The notes below the pieces were generated by a model, which saw nothing but the letters and a program-made list of their open reading frames with translations, was not told the origin of the DNA and did not search any database. Positions 1-10,163 of a stretch of DNA of 64,000 nt are shown here, piece by piece (the first letter of the stretch is position 1; each line of letters starts with the position of its first letter). The position numbers and the translations under genes are program-made. Origin of the DNA: Prado023 sp963700475. Its GTDB lineage: Bacteria > Actinomycetota > Actinomycetes > S36-B12 > CAIYMF01. The stretch is taken from the NCBI GenBank assembly GCA_963700475.1, contig CAVOXR010000004.1:32119-96118 (forward strand), read 5' to 3'.

Positions 1-3
1 AGC

Positions 4-1254
4 GTGAAGACCATGATGAGCGGCAACATCCGCCAGTACGGGATGATCGGCGCACTGGTCGCCATCATCATCCTGTTCCAGTTCACGACGGGCGGCATCC
101 TGCTCAAGCCGTTGAACCTGACCAACCTGCTGACCCAGAACAGCTACATCCTGATCCTGGCGATCGGCATGGTGATGGTGATCATCGCCCGGCACATCGA
201 CCTGTCGGTCGGCTCCGTGGCCGCCTTCACCGGCGCCCTCGGCGTCACCATGATGGTGAAGTGGGACGTGCCCTGGCCCATTGCGGTCGTGCTCGTCCTG
301 GTCGCCGGGGCGGCGATCGGCGCGTGGCACGGCGCGTGGGTCGCCTACATGGGCATCCCCGCCTTCATCGTGACCCTGTCCAGCATGCTCGTCTTCCGCG
401 GCCTGACGCTGACCGTCCTGCAGGGCGAGACCGTGGGCAACCTGCCCTCGGGCTTCGAGAAGCTCGGCAACGGGTTCCTCCCGGAGATCGGCCCGGACAC
501 CGGCCTGCACAACCTCACGATGATCCTGGGGCTCCTGCTGTGCGTGTTCCTCGTCGTGATGGACTTCCGGAAGCGGGCGTCCAAGCAGCGCTACAACTTC
601 GCGGTGTCGCCGATGTCGGTGTTCATCGTCAAGCAGGTGGCGCTCGTGGTCGTCATCATGTGGTTCTCGTACCTGCTCGCGCAGTACAAGGGCCTGCCGA
701 TCGTCGGGCTGGTGCTCTTCGCCCTGATCGGGATCTACAGCTTCATCATGAACCGCACGGTGTTCGGCCGGCACATCTACGCCGTCGGCGGCAACTACCC
801 GGCGGCCTCCATGTCCGGGGTGCGCACCAAGCGCGTCGACATGCTGGTCATGGCCAACATGGGCATGCTCGCCGCCCTGGCCGGCATGGTGTTCGCCGCC
901 CGACTCACGGCTGCCAACCCGAAGGCGGGTGTGAACTTCGAGCTCGATGCGATCGCCGCGGCCTTCATCGGCGGTGCTGCGGTCACCGGCGGCGTGGGCA
1001 CGGTCATCGGCGCGATCGTCGGTGGCTTCGTCATGGGTGTCCTGAACAACGGCATGTCGCTGATGGGGATCTCCGTCGACTGGCAGATGACCATCAAGGG
1101 CCTGGTGCTGCTCTTCGCCGTGGCCTTCGACGTCTGGAACAAGCGCCGCTCGGCGGTCGGCGGGGCGGTCACCACCGTCGCTGTCGATGACGGGGCATCC
1201 CAGGGCATGCCCGACCAGGACCAGGTGGACGAGCTGGTGCCTGCCGACGAATAG
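4..1254 (+). CDS. mmsB: Monosaccharide ABC transporter permease (MmsB/GguB-like)
   Basis: Inner-membrane permease of a CUT2-type sugar importer, expected to work with a binding protein and a double-domain ATPase encoded upstream of the window. The 416-residue protein is almost entirely hydrophobic, with about ten membrane segments. It carries the family stretch IARHIDLSVGSVAAFTGAL near residue 65 and the late GGAAVTGGVGTV region. The hydrophilic stretch around residues 195-210 (RKRASKQRYNF) and the extra helix pair after it resemble GguB/MmsB more than short RbsC. The start is GTG inside GTGA, so the preceding gene probably ends at base 7, a coupled operon arrangement. A LacI regulator and an aldose epimerase follow, consistent with a sugar substrate. 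The exact sugar (xylose, galactose, arabinose or several) cannot be read from sequence. Confidence 0.85.
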   Translation: MKTMMSGNIRQYGMIGALVAIIILFQFTTGGILLKPLNLTNLLTQNSYILILAIGMVMVIIARHIDLSVGSVAAFTGALGVTMMVKWDVPWPIAVVLVLVAGAAIGAWHGAWVAYMGIPAFIVTLSSMLVFRGLTLTVLQGETVGNLPSGFEKLGNGFLPEIGPDTGLHNLTMILGLLLCVFLVVMDFRKRASKQRYNFAVSPMSVFIVKQVALVVVIMWFSYLLAQYKGLPIVGLVLFALIGIYSFIMNRTVFGRHIYAVGGNYPAASMSGVRTKRVDMLVMANMGMLAALAGMVFAARLTAANPKAGVNFELDAIAAAFIGGAAVTGGVGTVIGAIVGGFVMGVLNNGMSLMGISVDWQMTIKGLVLLFAVAFDVWNKRRSAVGGAVTTVAVDDGASQGMPDQDQVDELVPADE

Positions 1255-1256
1255 GG

Positions 1257-1288
1257 GTGTGCGGCGCCAGTTGGGGGGCGCTGCACAC
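1257..1288 (+). terminator. Hairpin after sugar permease
   Basis: Arms at 1257-1268 (GTGTGCGGCGCC) and 1277-1288 (GGCGCTGCACAC) pair at 11 of 12 positions around an 8-nt loop. The hairpin starts 3 nt after the permease stop codon. No T-run follows, which is usual in high-GC actinobacteria. An operator role for the adjacent LacI protein is possible, because it lies just upstream of a TAACTT -10-like box at 1304-1309. Confidence 0.5.
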
Positions 1289-1357
1289 ACCTGTCGCAGG
1301 CGCTAACTTCGTGCTGTGCAGACCGATCGCCACCCTGTCGGGGGAGAGGAGAATCCC

Positions 1358-2395
1358 ATGGCCAGCGGGACCACCCGCGCGCCGGCGATGACCGATGTGG
1401 CCCGTCTGGCGGGGGTCTCGCACCAGACGGTCTCGAGGGTTCTCAACGACCACCCGAACGTCAAGCAGCAGACCCGGTTGCGCGTGCTTGCCGCCATGCA
1501 GGAGCTGGGGTACCGACCGAACCGTGCGGCCCGAGCCCTGGCCAGCGGGCGCAGCGACCAGATCGGCATCGTGGCCCAGCCCACGAACCTCTTCGGCCCG
1601 GCGTCGCTGTTGTACGCGGTGGAGGCAGCAGCCGTGCACGAGGGGTACGGGGTCAGCGTCGCGAGCGTCGCGGCCCTCGACCGGGCCTCGATCGAGGACG
1701 CCGTCAACCGGCACCTGGACCAGCAGGTCGGTGGGATCGTCGTGATCGTGCCCGTGGTCTCCGCGGCCGAGGCGATCCGTGAGGTCCCGGCCGACAAGCC
1801 GCTGGTCGCCATCGGCGGCGACCGGAACGAGGCGATCACCAGCGTGGGCATCGACCAGGTCCAAGGGGCCATCGAGGCCACCCAGACCCTGCTGGATGCT
1901 GGGCACCGGACCGTGTGGCACGTCTCCGGGCCCGCGGATGTGTTCGACAGCATGGATCGCATCGAGGGGTGGCGGACCACCCTGGAGCGCGCCGGAGCCG
2001 AGGTCCCCCCGGTCATCACGGGGGACTGGTCGTCGGCCGGCGGCTACGAGGCGGGGAAGATGCTGGCCCGAATCCGCGATGTGACCGCCATCTTCGCGGC
2101 CAATGACCAGACCGCCCTGGGAATCCTGCGAGCGCTGCACGAGAACGGACTGCGCGTTCCCGACGACGTCAGCCTCGTCGGCTTCGATGACCTCCCTGAG
2201 TCGGAGTTCTTCATCCCGCCCCTGACGACCGTCCGGCAGGGATTCGAGCAGGTGGGTCGGCGGGCCCTGCGCATGCTCGTCACCCAGATGGAGGGCAATC
2301 GCGAGGTGTTCCACGAGCTGGTCCCGCCCGTCTTCGTCCCCCGCCAGAGCGTCTCGCGGCCGCGTGACCGCCGCGACGCGGGGATCTCGGCATGA
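1358..2395 (+). CDS. LacI-family transcriptional regulator
   Basis: Sugar-responsive repressor. The N-terminal helix-turn-helix is MTDVARLAGVSHQTVSRVLN, followed by the hinge region RPNRAARALASG. A periplasmic-binding-protein-like effector domain fills the rest, ending with the typical VSLVGFDDLPES and LTTVRQGFEQVG segments. ATG 1358 is chosen because GGGAGAGGAG lies 7 nt upstream. An alternative is GTG 1316, which sits 6 nt after a TAACTT box and could be read as a leaderless start adding 14 residues. The gene follows the sugar permease and overlaps the aldose epimerase by ATGA, so it probably controls the sugar operon. Confidence 0.88.
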   Translation: MASGTTRAPAMTDVARLAGVSHQTVSRVLNDHPNVKQQTRLRVLAAMQELGYRPNRAARALASGRSDQIGIVAQPTNLFGPASLLYAVEAAAVHEGYGVSVASVAALDRASIEDAVNRHLDQQVGGIVVIVPVVSAAEAIREVPADKPLVAIGGDRNEAITSVGIDQVQGAIEATQTLLDAGHRTVWHVSGPADVFDSMDRIEGWRTTLERAGAEVPPVITGDWSSAGGYEAGKMLARIRDVTAIFAANDQTALGILRALHENGLRVPDDVSLVGFDDLPESEFFIPPLTTVRQGFEQVGRRALRMLVTQMEGNREVFHELVPPVFVPRQSVSRPRDRRDAGISA

Positions 2396-3186
2396 CGGGT
2401 CCGGTGACCCTGCGGGCAGGACAGGCCTCCGTGGTGGTCGACCCGCTGGACGGCGGGCGGATCACGTCGCTCGCGGTCGATGGCGTCGAGCTGCTCGGCG
2501 GGGTCGGCACCGGCGTGATCGAGCACGGGTCGTTCGTGATGGTCCCGTGGGCCGGGCGCATCCGCGACGGCCTGCTGCGCGTGGACGGCGTCGAGCACCA
2601 CCTGCCGACCGACCGGACCCATCCCCATGCCGGCCACGGCCTGGTCATGGACCGCCCGTGGGAGGTGGTCTCGGTGTCGGAGGACTCGCTGACGATCCGG
2701 TGCGACCTGGACGCACGGTGGCCCTTCCCCGGGCATGTCGTCCAGGAGTTCCGGCTGGCCGCCGACCTCCTGGCGCAGCGGATCGAGGTGCACGCCGAGC
2801 GCGCAGCCTTCCCGGCGACCGTGGGTTGGCATCCGTGGTTCCGTCGCGTGCTGGACTCCGGCTCGGTCGCGGGGCTGGACTTCACCGCCGAGGGCATGTT
2901 GGCCCGCGACGCCGCAGGGATCCCGAGCGGGGAGATGGTGCCGGTCCCCGCGGGGCCGTGGGATGACTGCTTCACCGGGGTCCAGTGGCCGATGACCGTC
3001 ACCTGGCCCGACGCCGTGGAACTGCGGATCACTTCGGATGCGCAGTTCGCGGTCGTCTACGACGAGCTCGACGAGGCGTTCTGCGTGGAACCGCAGTCAG
3101 GCCCCCCGGACGGCCCGAACACCTCGCCACGTATGGTCCGGCCGGGGGAGCCGCTGGTCGTCTCGACCTGGTGGGCCTGGGGCTGA
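2392..3186 (+). CDS. galM: Aldose 1-epimerase family protein
   Basis: Interconverts alpha and beta anomers of free hexoses or pentoses before phosphorylation; cytoplasmic. The 264-residue protein shows the galactose-mutarotase-like fold markers: a conserved histidine in HPHAGHG near residue 78, GWHPWFRR near residue 143, and the late FCVEPQSGPPDGPN stretch carrying the conserved glutamate. Its ATG overlaps the LacI stop as ATGA, so the two are translationally coupled. Together with the sugar permease this forms an uptake-and-entry module. The sequence is shorter than classical GalM (about 340 residues) and resembles the compact actinobacterial epimerase group. Confidence 0.85.
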   Translation: MTGPVTLRAGQASVVVDPLDGGRITSLAVDGVELLGGVGTGVIEHGSFVMVPWAGRIRDGLLRVDGVEHHLPTDRTHPHAGHGLVMDRPWEVVSVSEDSLTIRCDLDARWPFPGHVVQEFRLAADLLAQRIEVHAERAAFPATVGWHPWFRRVLDSGSVAGLDFTAEGMLARDAAGIPSGEMVPVPAGPWDDCFTGVQWPMTVTWPDAVELRITSDAQFAVVYDELDEAFCVEPQSGPPDGPNTSPRMVRPGEPLVVSTWWAWG

Positions 3187-3245
3187 TCGGCGCGGCCTGC
3201 GTGTCGCTGACAGGGCCTGACCATGGAGGTCGCCACACTGGGCGA

Positions 3246-4151
3246 ATGGCTGAGCGACTTGCTCCTGAGCAGACCCCGCTGCGGGTCACCTCCCGTCCTG
3301 AGCGCACCCGCGGGCGGGCCCGCCGCTGGGTTCGTCGGCTCGTCGCCCTTGTCCTGGGCATCGCCCTGCTCGCCGCCGGCACCGTGGCCACGCTGCACTT
3401 CCTGGCGATCCACCGGTCCGCCCAGGAGATCCGCGCCACGGCGCTGATCCCTGCGGAGATGGCCGCCAATGTCCTGGTCGTGATCGCCCGTCCGGGGCAG
3501 GAGCTCCCGCTCGCGGGGACCCTTGCCGCCCTCGACGATGCCGGCGCGACCGTGTCCGTGCTGTCCCTGACCGACGGCGCGAAGCAGCCGCCCTCACTGG
3601 ACTTCGCCAAGGACAGCATCGGCGAGGTGCGCTCCGATGAGCTGGCTGCCTCGGCCGATCTCCTCGGGGTCGACAGGGTGACGACTGCTGCCTACACCGA
3701 CGGCAAGCTGCTCGCCGCCGACCCCGACGAGGTCACGGCCACGATCGCGGCCGAGATCAAGGAGGTCGCCCCGTCGGTGATCCTCACCGTGAGCGACACC
3801 ACCGGGACGGACACCGACTCCCAGGCCGTTGCCGCCTACGCGTTGACTGCCGCGCAGGCCAAGGGCTCCGGCATCGGCCGTATCTGGACCGTCACCCGCG
3901 GCGATCGCGAGGTCTCCTGGAACGCCCTGGCGAAGGCGCCCATCGGCGACCGCGTCCCTGAGCCCCAGGTGTCGGTCCGCATCGACGACCAGACGATCCT
4001 CAAGGGTGAGGTCCTCCTCGCCCACGGCACCCAGAGCCCCGACCTGGTCCGCAGCACCTACCCGTACGCCGACCGCGTCCCGGCGTGGGCCTACTTCCGC
4101 TTCTGGGACCGCGAGTACTTCGCGCTCGCCTGGGGTCAACCCCTGCAATAG
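3246..4151 (+). CDS. Membrane-anchored PIG-L/LmbE-like protein with degenerate metal site
   Basis: About 301 residues. An arginine-rich N terminus leads into one membrane helix (about residues 35-60, VALVLGIALLAAGTVATLHF), followed by a Rossmann-like domain that aligns with PIG-L/LmbE N-deacetylases (VLVVIARPGQELPLAGTLAAL, then a TVSVLSLTDGA strand). The zinc motif of active members is AHPDDE; here it reads ARPGQE. The second motif, HPDH in active members, is replaced by a TDTDSQAV stretch. Metal binding is therefore probably lost, and a deacetylase activity should not be assumed. ATG 3246 is chosen with GGAGGT 15 nt upstream, a long spacing, so the start is uncertain. A canonical PIG-L enzyme (mshB) lies 10 kb downstream for comparison. 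Confidence 0.65.
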   Translation: MAERLAPEQTPLRVTSRPERTRGRARRWVRRLVALVLGIALLAAGTVATLHFLAIHRSAQEIRATALIPAEMAANVLVVIARPGQELPLAGTLAALDDAGATVSVLSLTDGAKQPPSLDFAKDSIGEVRSDELAASADLLGVDRVTTAAYTDGKLLAADPDEVTATIAAEIKEVAPSVILTVSDTTGTDTDSQAVAAYALTAAQAKGSGIGRIWTVTRGDREVSWNALAKAPIGDRVPEPQVSVRIDDQTILKGEVLLAHGTQSPDLVRSTYPYADRVPAWAYFRFWDREYFALAWGQPLQ

Positions 4152-4210
4152 GCACCCGAGCTGCCGCGAGTCCAGGCCCCCCGGGTCACCGCCAGCGCCC
4201 ACACGCAGAC

Positions 4211-4268
4211 GCTTCCCCTCCGACGATCTGCTTCCCGAATTCCGGAAGCAGATCGTCGGAGGGGAAGC
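4211..4268. repeat. 58-bp near-perfect palindrome
   Basis: Arms of 25 nt at 4211-4235 and 4244-4268 are exact reverse complements. The 8-nt centre contains GAATTC, so only one pair is mismatched across the whole 58 bp. It lies between the PIG-L-like gene and typA, 60 bp after one and 127 bp before the other. It could act as a strong factor-independent terminator, but there is no T-run and the stem is much longer than usual terminators. It is lower in GC and unlike the other repeat families in the window. Confidence 0.8.
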
Positions 4269-4395
4269 ACATCGCTGGGAGGGGCTCGGTTTCCGTGGGA
4301 TGATGGGGGGCCCGGGTGTGCCCGGGGCGCCCGGGTCCTGCTCCCGGCACCTTTCCGAGGACGTGCCTCGGGACCTGACGAGGAGACTTCCACCC

Positions 4396-6270
<1,875 letters not shown>

Positions 6271-6382
6271 CGGCCTGGTCGAACCCCTGGGCCTGCCGCC
6301 CCGTTGGCCCTCCAACGCTCGTCCAAGGGCCCCGCCGGCCGGAAATCGTTCTCGAATCGTGATCGAAACGCGAGGGTGTGCG

Positions 6383-6412
6383 TTCAGAGGACGTCCTACT
6401 GGCGGGTATTCT
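6383..6412 (+). promoter_or_regulatory. Putative promoter for the peptide ABC operon
   Basis: A TATTCT -10-like hexamer at 6407-6412, with a weak TTCAGA at 6383-6388 (18-nt spacer), lies about 105 nt before the binding-protein start codon. The 246-nt gap 6271-6516 holds no open gene. It contains several GAACC/CGCGG short inverted repeats that could be regulator sites. Purely sequence inspection; weak. Confidence 0.3.
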
Positions 6413-6516
6413 GTGCGGGTCTGAGGGGCTTGGTCACATTCCCCTGCGCGGAACCCGCTCCGCGCCACGGACCGGTGATCCCGGACCGCGCGGCGAGTGA
6501 CAACGAGAGGACAACA

Positions 6517-8175
6517 ATGAAGATCCGTGGACGCGGACTCGGGGTGAGCGCACTGGTCGTGGCCGGCGCACTGACCCTCGCCGCATGTGGTGGCTCTGAC
6601 GGCGGTGGCGGCGATGCTGCCGCGTCGGGTGGCGCCTCCGGTGGTACCTATTCGGTCGGACTGGAGACCCCCCAGGACCTGACCCCCAGCAACTGCTACG
6701 ACCTCTACTGCGCCAACATCCTTCAGGGGATCACGACTGGCCTGTACACCTTCCAGACCGAGGGATCGTCGATGTCGACGGTCGGCACCCCGCTGCTCAA
6801 GTCGGTCACCACCTCTGATGGCGGCACCACCTACGTCATCGAGATCAACGCCGGCAGCAAGTTCACCAACGGCGAGGCCGTCACGGCCCAGACCTTCGTG
6901 GACACCTGGAACTTCACCGCCAATGGCGGCAACGGCCAGCAGCTCGGCTTCGTCTTCGGGCCGTCCCAGCTCAACGTCTCGGGCTATGCCGACGTCGCCG
7001 ACGAGAAGAGCACCGATGGGAAGATGTCGGGCCTGAAGGCCACCAGCGACACCACCATCGAGATGACCCTGGACGCCCCGATGGGTCAGCCCCTGTTCGA
7101 GAACTACGTCGCCGGTCCCCAGGTGCTCCCGATGCCCAGCGTGGCGTTCGAGGACATCGAGGCCTACAACAAGCAGCCGATCGGCAACGGCCCGTACATG
7201 ATGAAGGAGCCGTGGTCGACCACCGGCGCCACCATCGTGCGCAACCCGGACTACGCCTACACCCCGGGCAAGGCCGACCAGATCGACTTCCGGTTCTACG
7301 CGGACGCCAACGCCGAGTGGGCTGACCTCCAGGCCAACAACCTCGACGTCGTGTCCAACCTCCCCCAGGCTGCGCTCGCCACTGCGGCGACCGTCCTGGG
7401 CGACCGCTACATCAACGAGGCGGCCATGTCGTTCTCGTACGAGGCCTACCCGACGCAGGTCAAGGCCTTCGAGAAGCGGGAAGTGCGTGTTGCGCTGGCC
7501 AAGGCTGTTGACTGGAACGAGATCAACAGCAAGCTGTACTTCGACACCCGCACCGTTGCCACCGCCTTCGCTCCTCCGACCGTCGATGGTGGCGGAACGG
7601 ACGCGTGTGGTGAGGACTGCACCTTCGACCCGGCTGCTGCCAAGGCAATGCTTGACGCTGCCGGAGGCATCCCTGGGAACAAGGTGGAGATCGCGGGCCT
7701 GGCCAACAGCGAGAACGCCGCGGCCAAGGCCGAGTGCAACATGATCCAGAAGAACCTCGGGGTCACCTGCACCGTCAAGCTCTTCGAGTCCTTCGGCGAG
7801 ATGCTCGACGCCTTCAACAAGCTGGGCGCCGAGCGACGAGGGATTCATCCTCGGCCTCGGCTGGGGTGCGGACAACCCGACGCTGGCCAACATGATCGCG
7901 CCGCTGTTCGCAACCGGTTCCGGTTCGAACTACATCGCCTACAGCAGCCCCGAGTTCGACAAGCTGATCGCTCGAGGGCAACCAGTCCGCTGATGAGGCG
8001 GAGGCTGTGTCGCAAGTGGCAGCAGGCCCAGGACGTCGTCTACAAGGACTTCGCCGGCCATGCGACCCAGTGGCGCAACAACGTGGGCGGGTACTCGACC
8101 AACGTGTCCAACGTGAAGATCAACCCGGGTGGCTTCATCAACATCGCCGAGATCACGGTCAACTCGGCGGGTTGA
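6517..8175 (+). CDS. Peptide-type ABC transporter substrate-binding lipoprotein (frameshifted)
   Basis: Extracytoplasmic solute-binding protein of family 5 (DppA/OppA/NikA fold) feeding the permeases that follow. The N terminus is a lipoprotein signal (positive start, hydrophobic stretch, lipobox LAAC, then a Gly/Ser-rich tether). Family features include KFTNGEAVTAQTFVDTWNF and QPIGNGPYMMKEPW. The reading frame is interrupted three times, each by one apparent extra base, at about 7834, 7973 and 8013. The three insertions add up to one codon, so the final frame is the original one. Reading through them restores GFILGLGWGADNPT, IAYSSPEFDKLI and WQQAQDVVYKDFAGHATQ, all typical of the family. Sequencing error is the likely cause. 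RBS GAGAGGA precedes ATG 6517. Confidence 0.85.
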   Translation: MKIRGRGLGVSALVVAGALTLAACGGSDGGGGDAAASGGASGGTYSVGLETPQDLTPSNCYDLYCANILQGITTGLYTFQTEGSSMSTVGTPLLKSVTTSDGGTTYVIEINAGSKFTNGEAVTAQTFVDTWNFTANGGNGQQLGFVFGPSQLNVSGYADVADEKSTDGKMSGLKATSDTTIEMTLDAPMGQPLFENYVAGPQVLPMPSVAFEDIEAYNKQPIGNGPYMMKEPWSTTGATIVRNPDYAYTPGKADQIDFRFYADANAEWADLQANNLDVVSNLPQAALATAATVLGDRYINEAAMSFSYEAYPTQVKAFEKREVRVALAKAVDWNEINSKLYFDTRTVATAFAPPTVDGGGTDACGEDCTFDPAAAKAMLDAAGGIPGNKVEIAGLANSENAAAKAECNMIQKNLGVTCTVKLFESFGEMLDAFNKLGAERRGIHPRPRLGCGQPDAGQHDRAAVRNRFRFELHRLQQPRVRQADRSRATSPLMRRRLCRKWQQAQDVVYKDFAGHATQWRNNVGGYSTNVSNVKINPGGFINIAEITVNSAG

Positions 8176-8192
8176 TAGCACCCAAAGCGAAC

Positions 8193-8252
8193 GGCTCACG
8201 GCCTATGCTGTGAGCCAACTCGGGGGGACGTCCCACACGGGGCGTCCCCCCG
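8193..8252 (+). terminator. Two intercistronic hairpins between binding protein and permease
   Basis: First hairpin: 7-bp stem at 8193-8199/8210-8216 (GGCTCAC...GTGAGCC). Second hairpin: stem at 8221-8230/8243-8252 containing GGGGGGACG and CGTCCCCCC around a 12-nt loop. Hairpins at this place commonly stabilise or partly terminate mRNA, so that the binding protein is made in excess over the permeases. No T-run is present. Confidence 0.6.
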
Positions 8253-8294
8253 ACGCATTGCCGTTCGATTCCTCCTCCAGCAGATGGGGTGCAC

Positions 8295-9219
8295 ATGGGC
8301 CGCTACGTGATCCGGCGCCTGTTGCAGATGATTCCTGTCTTCTTCGGCGTGACGTTCATCATGTACTACCTGATGTTCGCCCTCGGTGACCCGATCAAGA
8401 ACCTGGGCGCCGGCAAGCAGAAGAACCCGGCCTACGAGGCCTTCCTGCGGCAGGAGTTCAACCTCAATGACCCCTTCATCGTCCAGTACCTGAAGTACAT
8501 CCAGGGGATCTTCACCGGTGACTTCGGCTCGACATTCGCGGGGAAGGCCGTTTCGGAGATATTCGCCGAGCGTTGGCCGGTCACGCTCACGCTGGGTCTG
8601 ACCGCCTTCGCCATCGAGGTCGTCCTGGGCATCGGCCTGGGCATCCTGGTGGCCGACGCGAAAGGGTGGGGTGCTGGACCGCCTGTCACTCGGCACCACC
8701 CTGGTGGTCATCTCGATCCCCGTGTTCGTGCTGGGCTTCGTGGTGCAGTACGTCTTCGGTGTGAAACTCGGCTGGTTCCCTCCGGCGGGGATCGCCGACG
8801 GCTGGCCGACCAGCTACATCCTGCCGGCCTTCGTGCTTGCCTCGCTCTCGCTGGCCTACGTCCTGCGGTTGACCCGGTACAAGTTGCTGGAGACCTTCGG
8901 CGCTGACTTCATGAGGACGGCGAAGGCCAAGGGCCTCTCGGACGCGGCCATCATGCGCAAGTACGGCCTGCGCAACTCACTGATCCCGGTCGTGACCTTC
9001 CTCGGCGCCGACCTGGGGGCCCTGATCGGTGGTGCTGTCATCACCGAGGGCATCTTCAACATCCCCGGCATCGGCCAGCAGTTGTACCAGTCGATCAAGC
9101 TGCAGGAGGCCGCAGTCGTCGTCGGAATCACGACAATCATCGTCATCATCTTCCTGCTCATGAGCCTGCTGGTCGACGTCCTGTACGCCTTCCTGGACCC
9201 GAGGATTCGCTATGAGTGA
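8295..9219 (+). CDS. dppB: Peptide ABC transporter permease DppB-like (frameshifted)
   Basis: First membrane subunit of the peptide/nickel-type importer. The N-terminal part has the family start GRYVIRRLLQMIPVFFGVTFI. The C-terminal part has the binding-protein-dependent transport signature GLRNSLIPVVTFLGADLGALIGGA and the final helix before DVLYAFLDPRIRYE. The two parts lie in different frames, joined at the A-run around 8661-8664 by one apparent extra base (restored reading ADAKGGVLDRLSLGTT). ATG 8295 is used; GTG 8289 in the same frame is possible. The stop overlaps the next gene as GTGA. Substrate (dipeptide, oligopeptide or other) is not determined. Confidence 0.85.
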
Positions 9220-10160
9220 CAACACCCCGCAGGCTGAGCTACATCCTCGTCGCCGAGCCCGACGAGGACCGCTTGGCGCCACCCGTCGACCGGTCGAAAC
9301 CGCGAACCCTGGCCGGGGATGCGTGGTACGACCTCCGCCACAACGTCGTCTTCTGGATCAGTGCGGTGATCCTCGTCATGGTCACGGCGATGGTGCTCTT
9401 CCCGGGCCTGATCGCGGATGCGGAGAAGACCTCGTCGCTGTCGGGGGGCTGTGACCTCTCCAACTCGCTGCTCCCGCCGAGCAAGGAGTACTGGTTCGGG
9501 ACCGACCAACAGGGCTGCGATGTCTTCTCGTTGTCGGTCTTCGGTGCGCGACCCAGTGTGATGGTGGGCGTGATCGCGGCTCTGGTGACGACCATCTTCG
9601 GCGCCTTCGTCGGGTTGATCGCTGGTTTCTACGGTGGCGCCACTGACTCGGTGCTCTCGCGGATCATCGACATCTTCTTCGGGCTGCCCCTGCTCGTCGT
9701 CGGCATCGCCGCGTTGTCAGCGATCAGCCTGCCGGGGATCTGGGGGGTCGTCCTCGTCCTGTGCGTGCTCGGCTGGGTCGGGGCGGCGCGAATGGTGCGG
9801 GCCCAGACGATCGAGGCCAAGAGCCAGGACTACACGACCGCCGCGCGCGCTCTCGGGGCCAGCAACGGTCGGATCATGGGGCGCCACATCCTGCCCAACG
9901 CGATCGGGCCCAGCATCGTCCTGGCAGTGATCGGCCTCGGTGGCTTCATCGCGGCTGAGGCGACGTTCACCTTCCTCGGTCTGGGGATCCGCCCTCCCCA
10001 GTTCAGCTGGGGGACGATCATCTCTGAGTCCCAGGCCGTGTTCTGGCAGGCACCCTGGACCCTGCTGTTCCCGGCGGTCTTCCTGAGCCTGACTGTCCTC
10101 GCCTTCATCCTGCTCGGTGATGCCGTCTCCGAAGCCCTTGACCCCAAGCTGCGGAGGTGA
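9216..10160 (+). CDS. dppC: Peptide ABC transporter permease DppC-like
   Basis: Second membrane subunit, 314 residues. It shows the N-terminal DppC stretch WYDLRHNVVFWISAVILV, the mid-protein FGTDQQGCDVFS segment, and the EAA-type loop DYTTAARALGASNGRIMGRH followed by LPNAIGPSIVLAV. The C terminus is GDAVSEALDPKLRR, as expected for DppC. The start taken is GTG 9216 overlapping the dppB stop (GTGA). ATG 9212 in another frame would give a different N terminus and would need a frameshift near 9235, which cannot be excluded given the errors next door. Confidence 0.9.
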   Translation: MTTPRRLSYILVAEPDEDRLAPPVDRSKPRTLAGDAWYDLRHNVVFWISAVILVMVTAMVLFPGLIADAEKTSSLSGGCDLSNSLLPPSKEYWFGTDQQGCDVFSLSVFGARPSVMVGVIAALVTTIFGAFVGLIAGFYGGATDSVLSRIIDIFFGLPLLVVGIAALSAISLPGIWGVVLVLCVLGWVGAARMVRAQTIEAKSQDYTTAARALGASNGRIMGRHILPNAIGPSIVLAVIGLGGFIAAEATFTFLGLGIRPPQFSWGTIISESQAVFWQAPWTLLFPAVFLSLTVLAFILLGDAVSEALDPKLRR

Positions 10161-10163
10161 CCC

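Noticed and set aside
6271..6516. Riboswitch or leader RNA before the binding-protein gene
   Set aside because: No conserved riboswitch core could be recognised; only short GC inverted repeats and a possible promoter.
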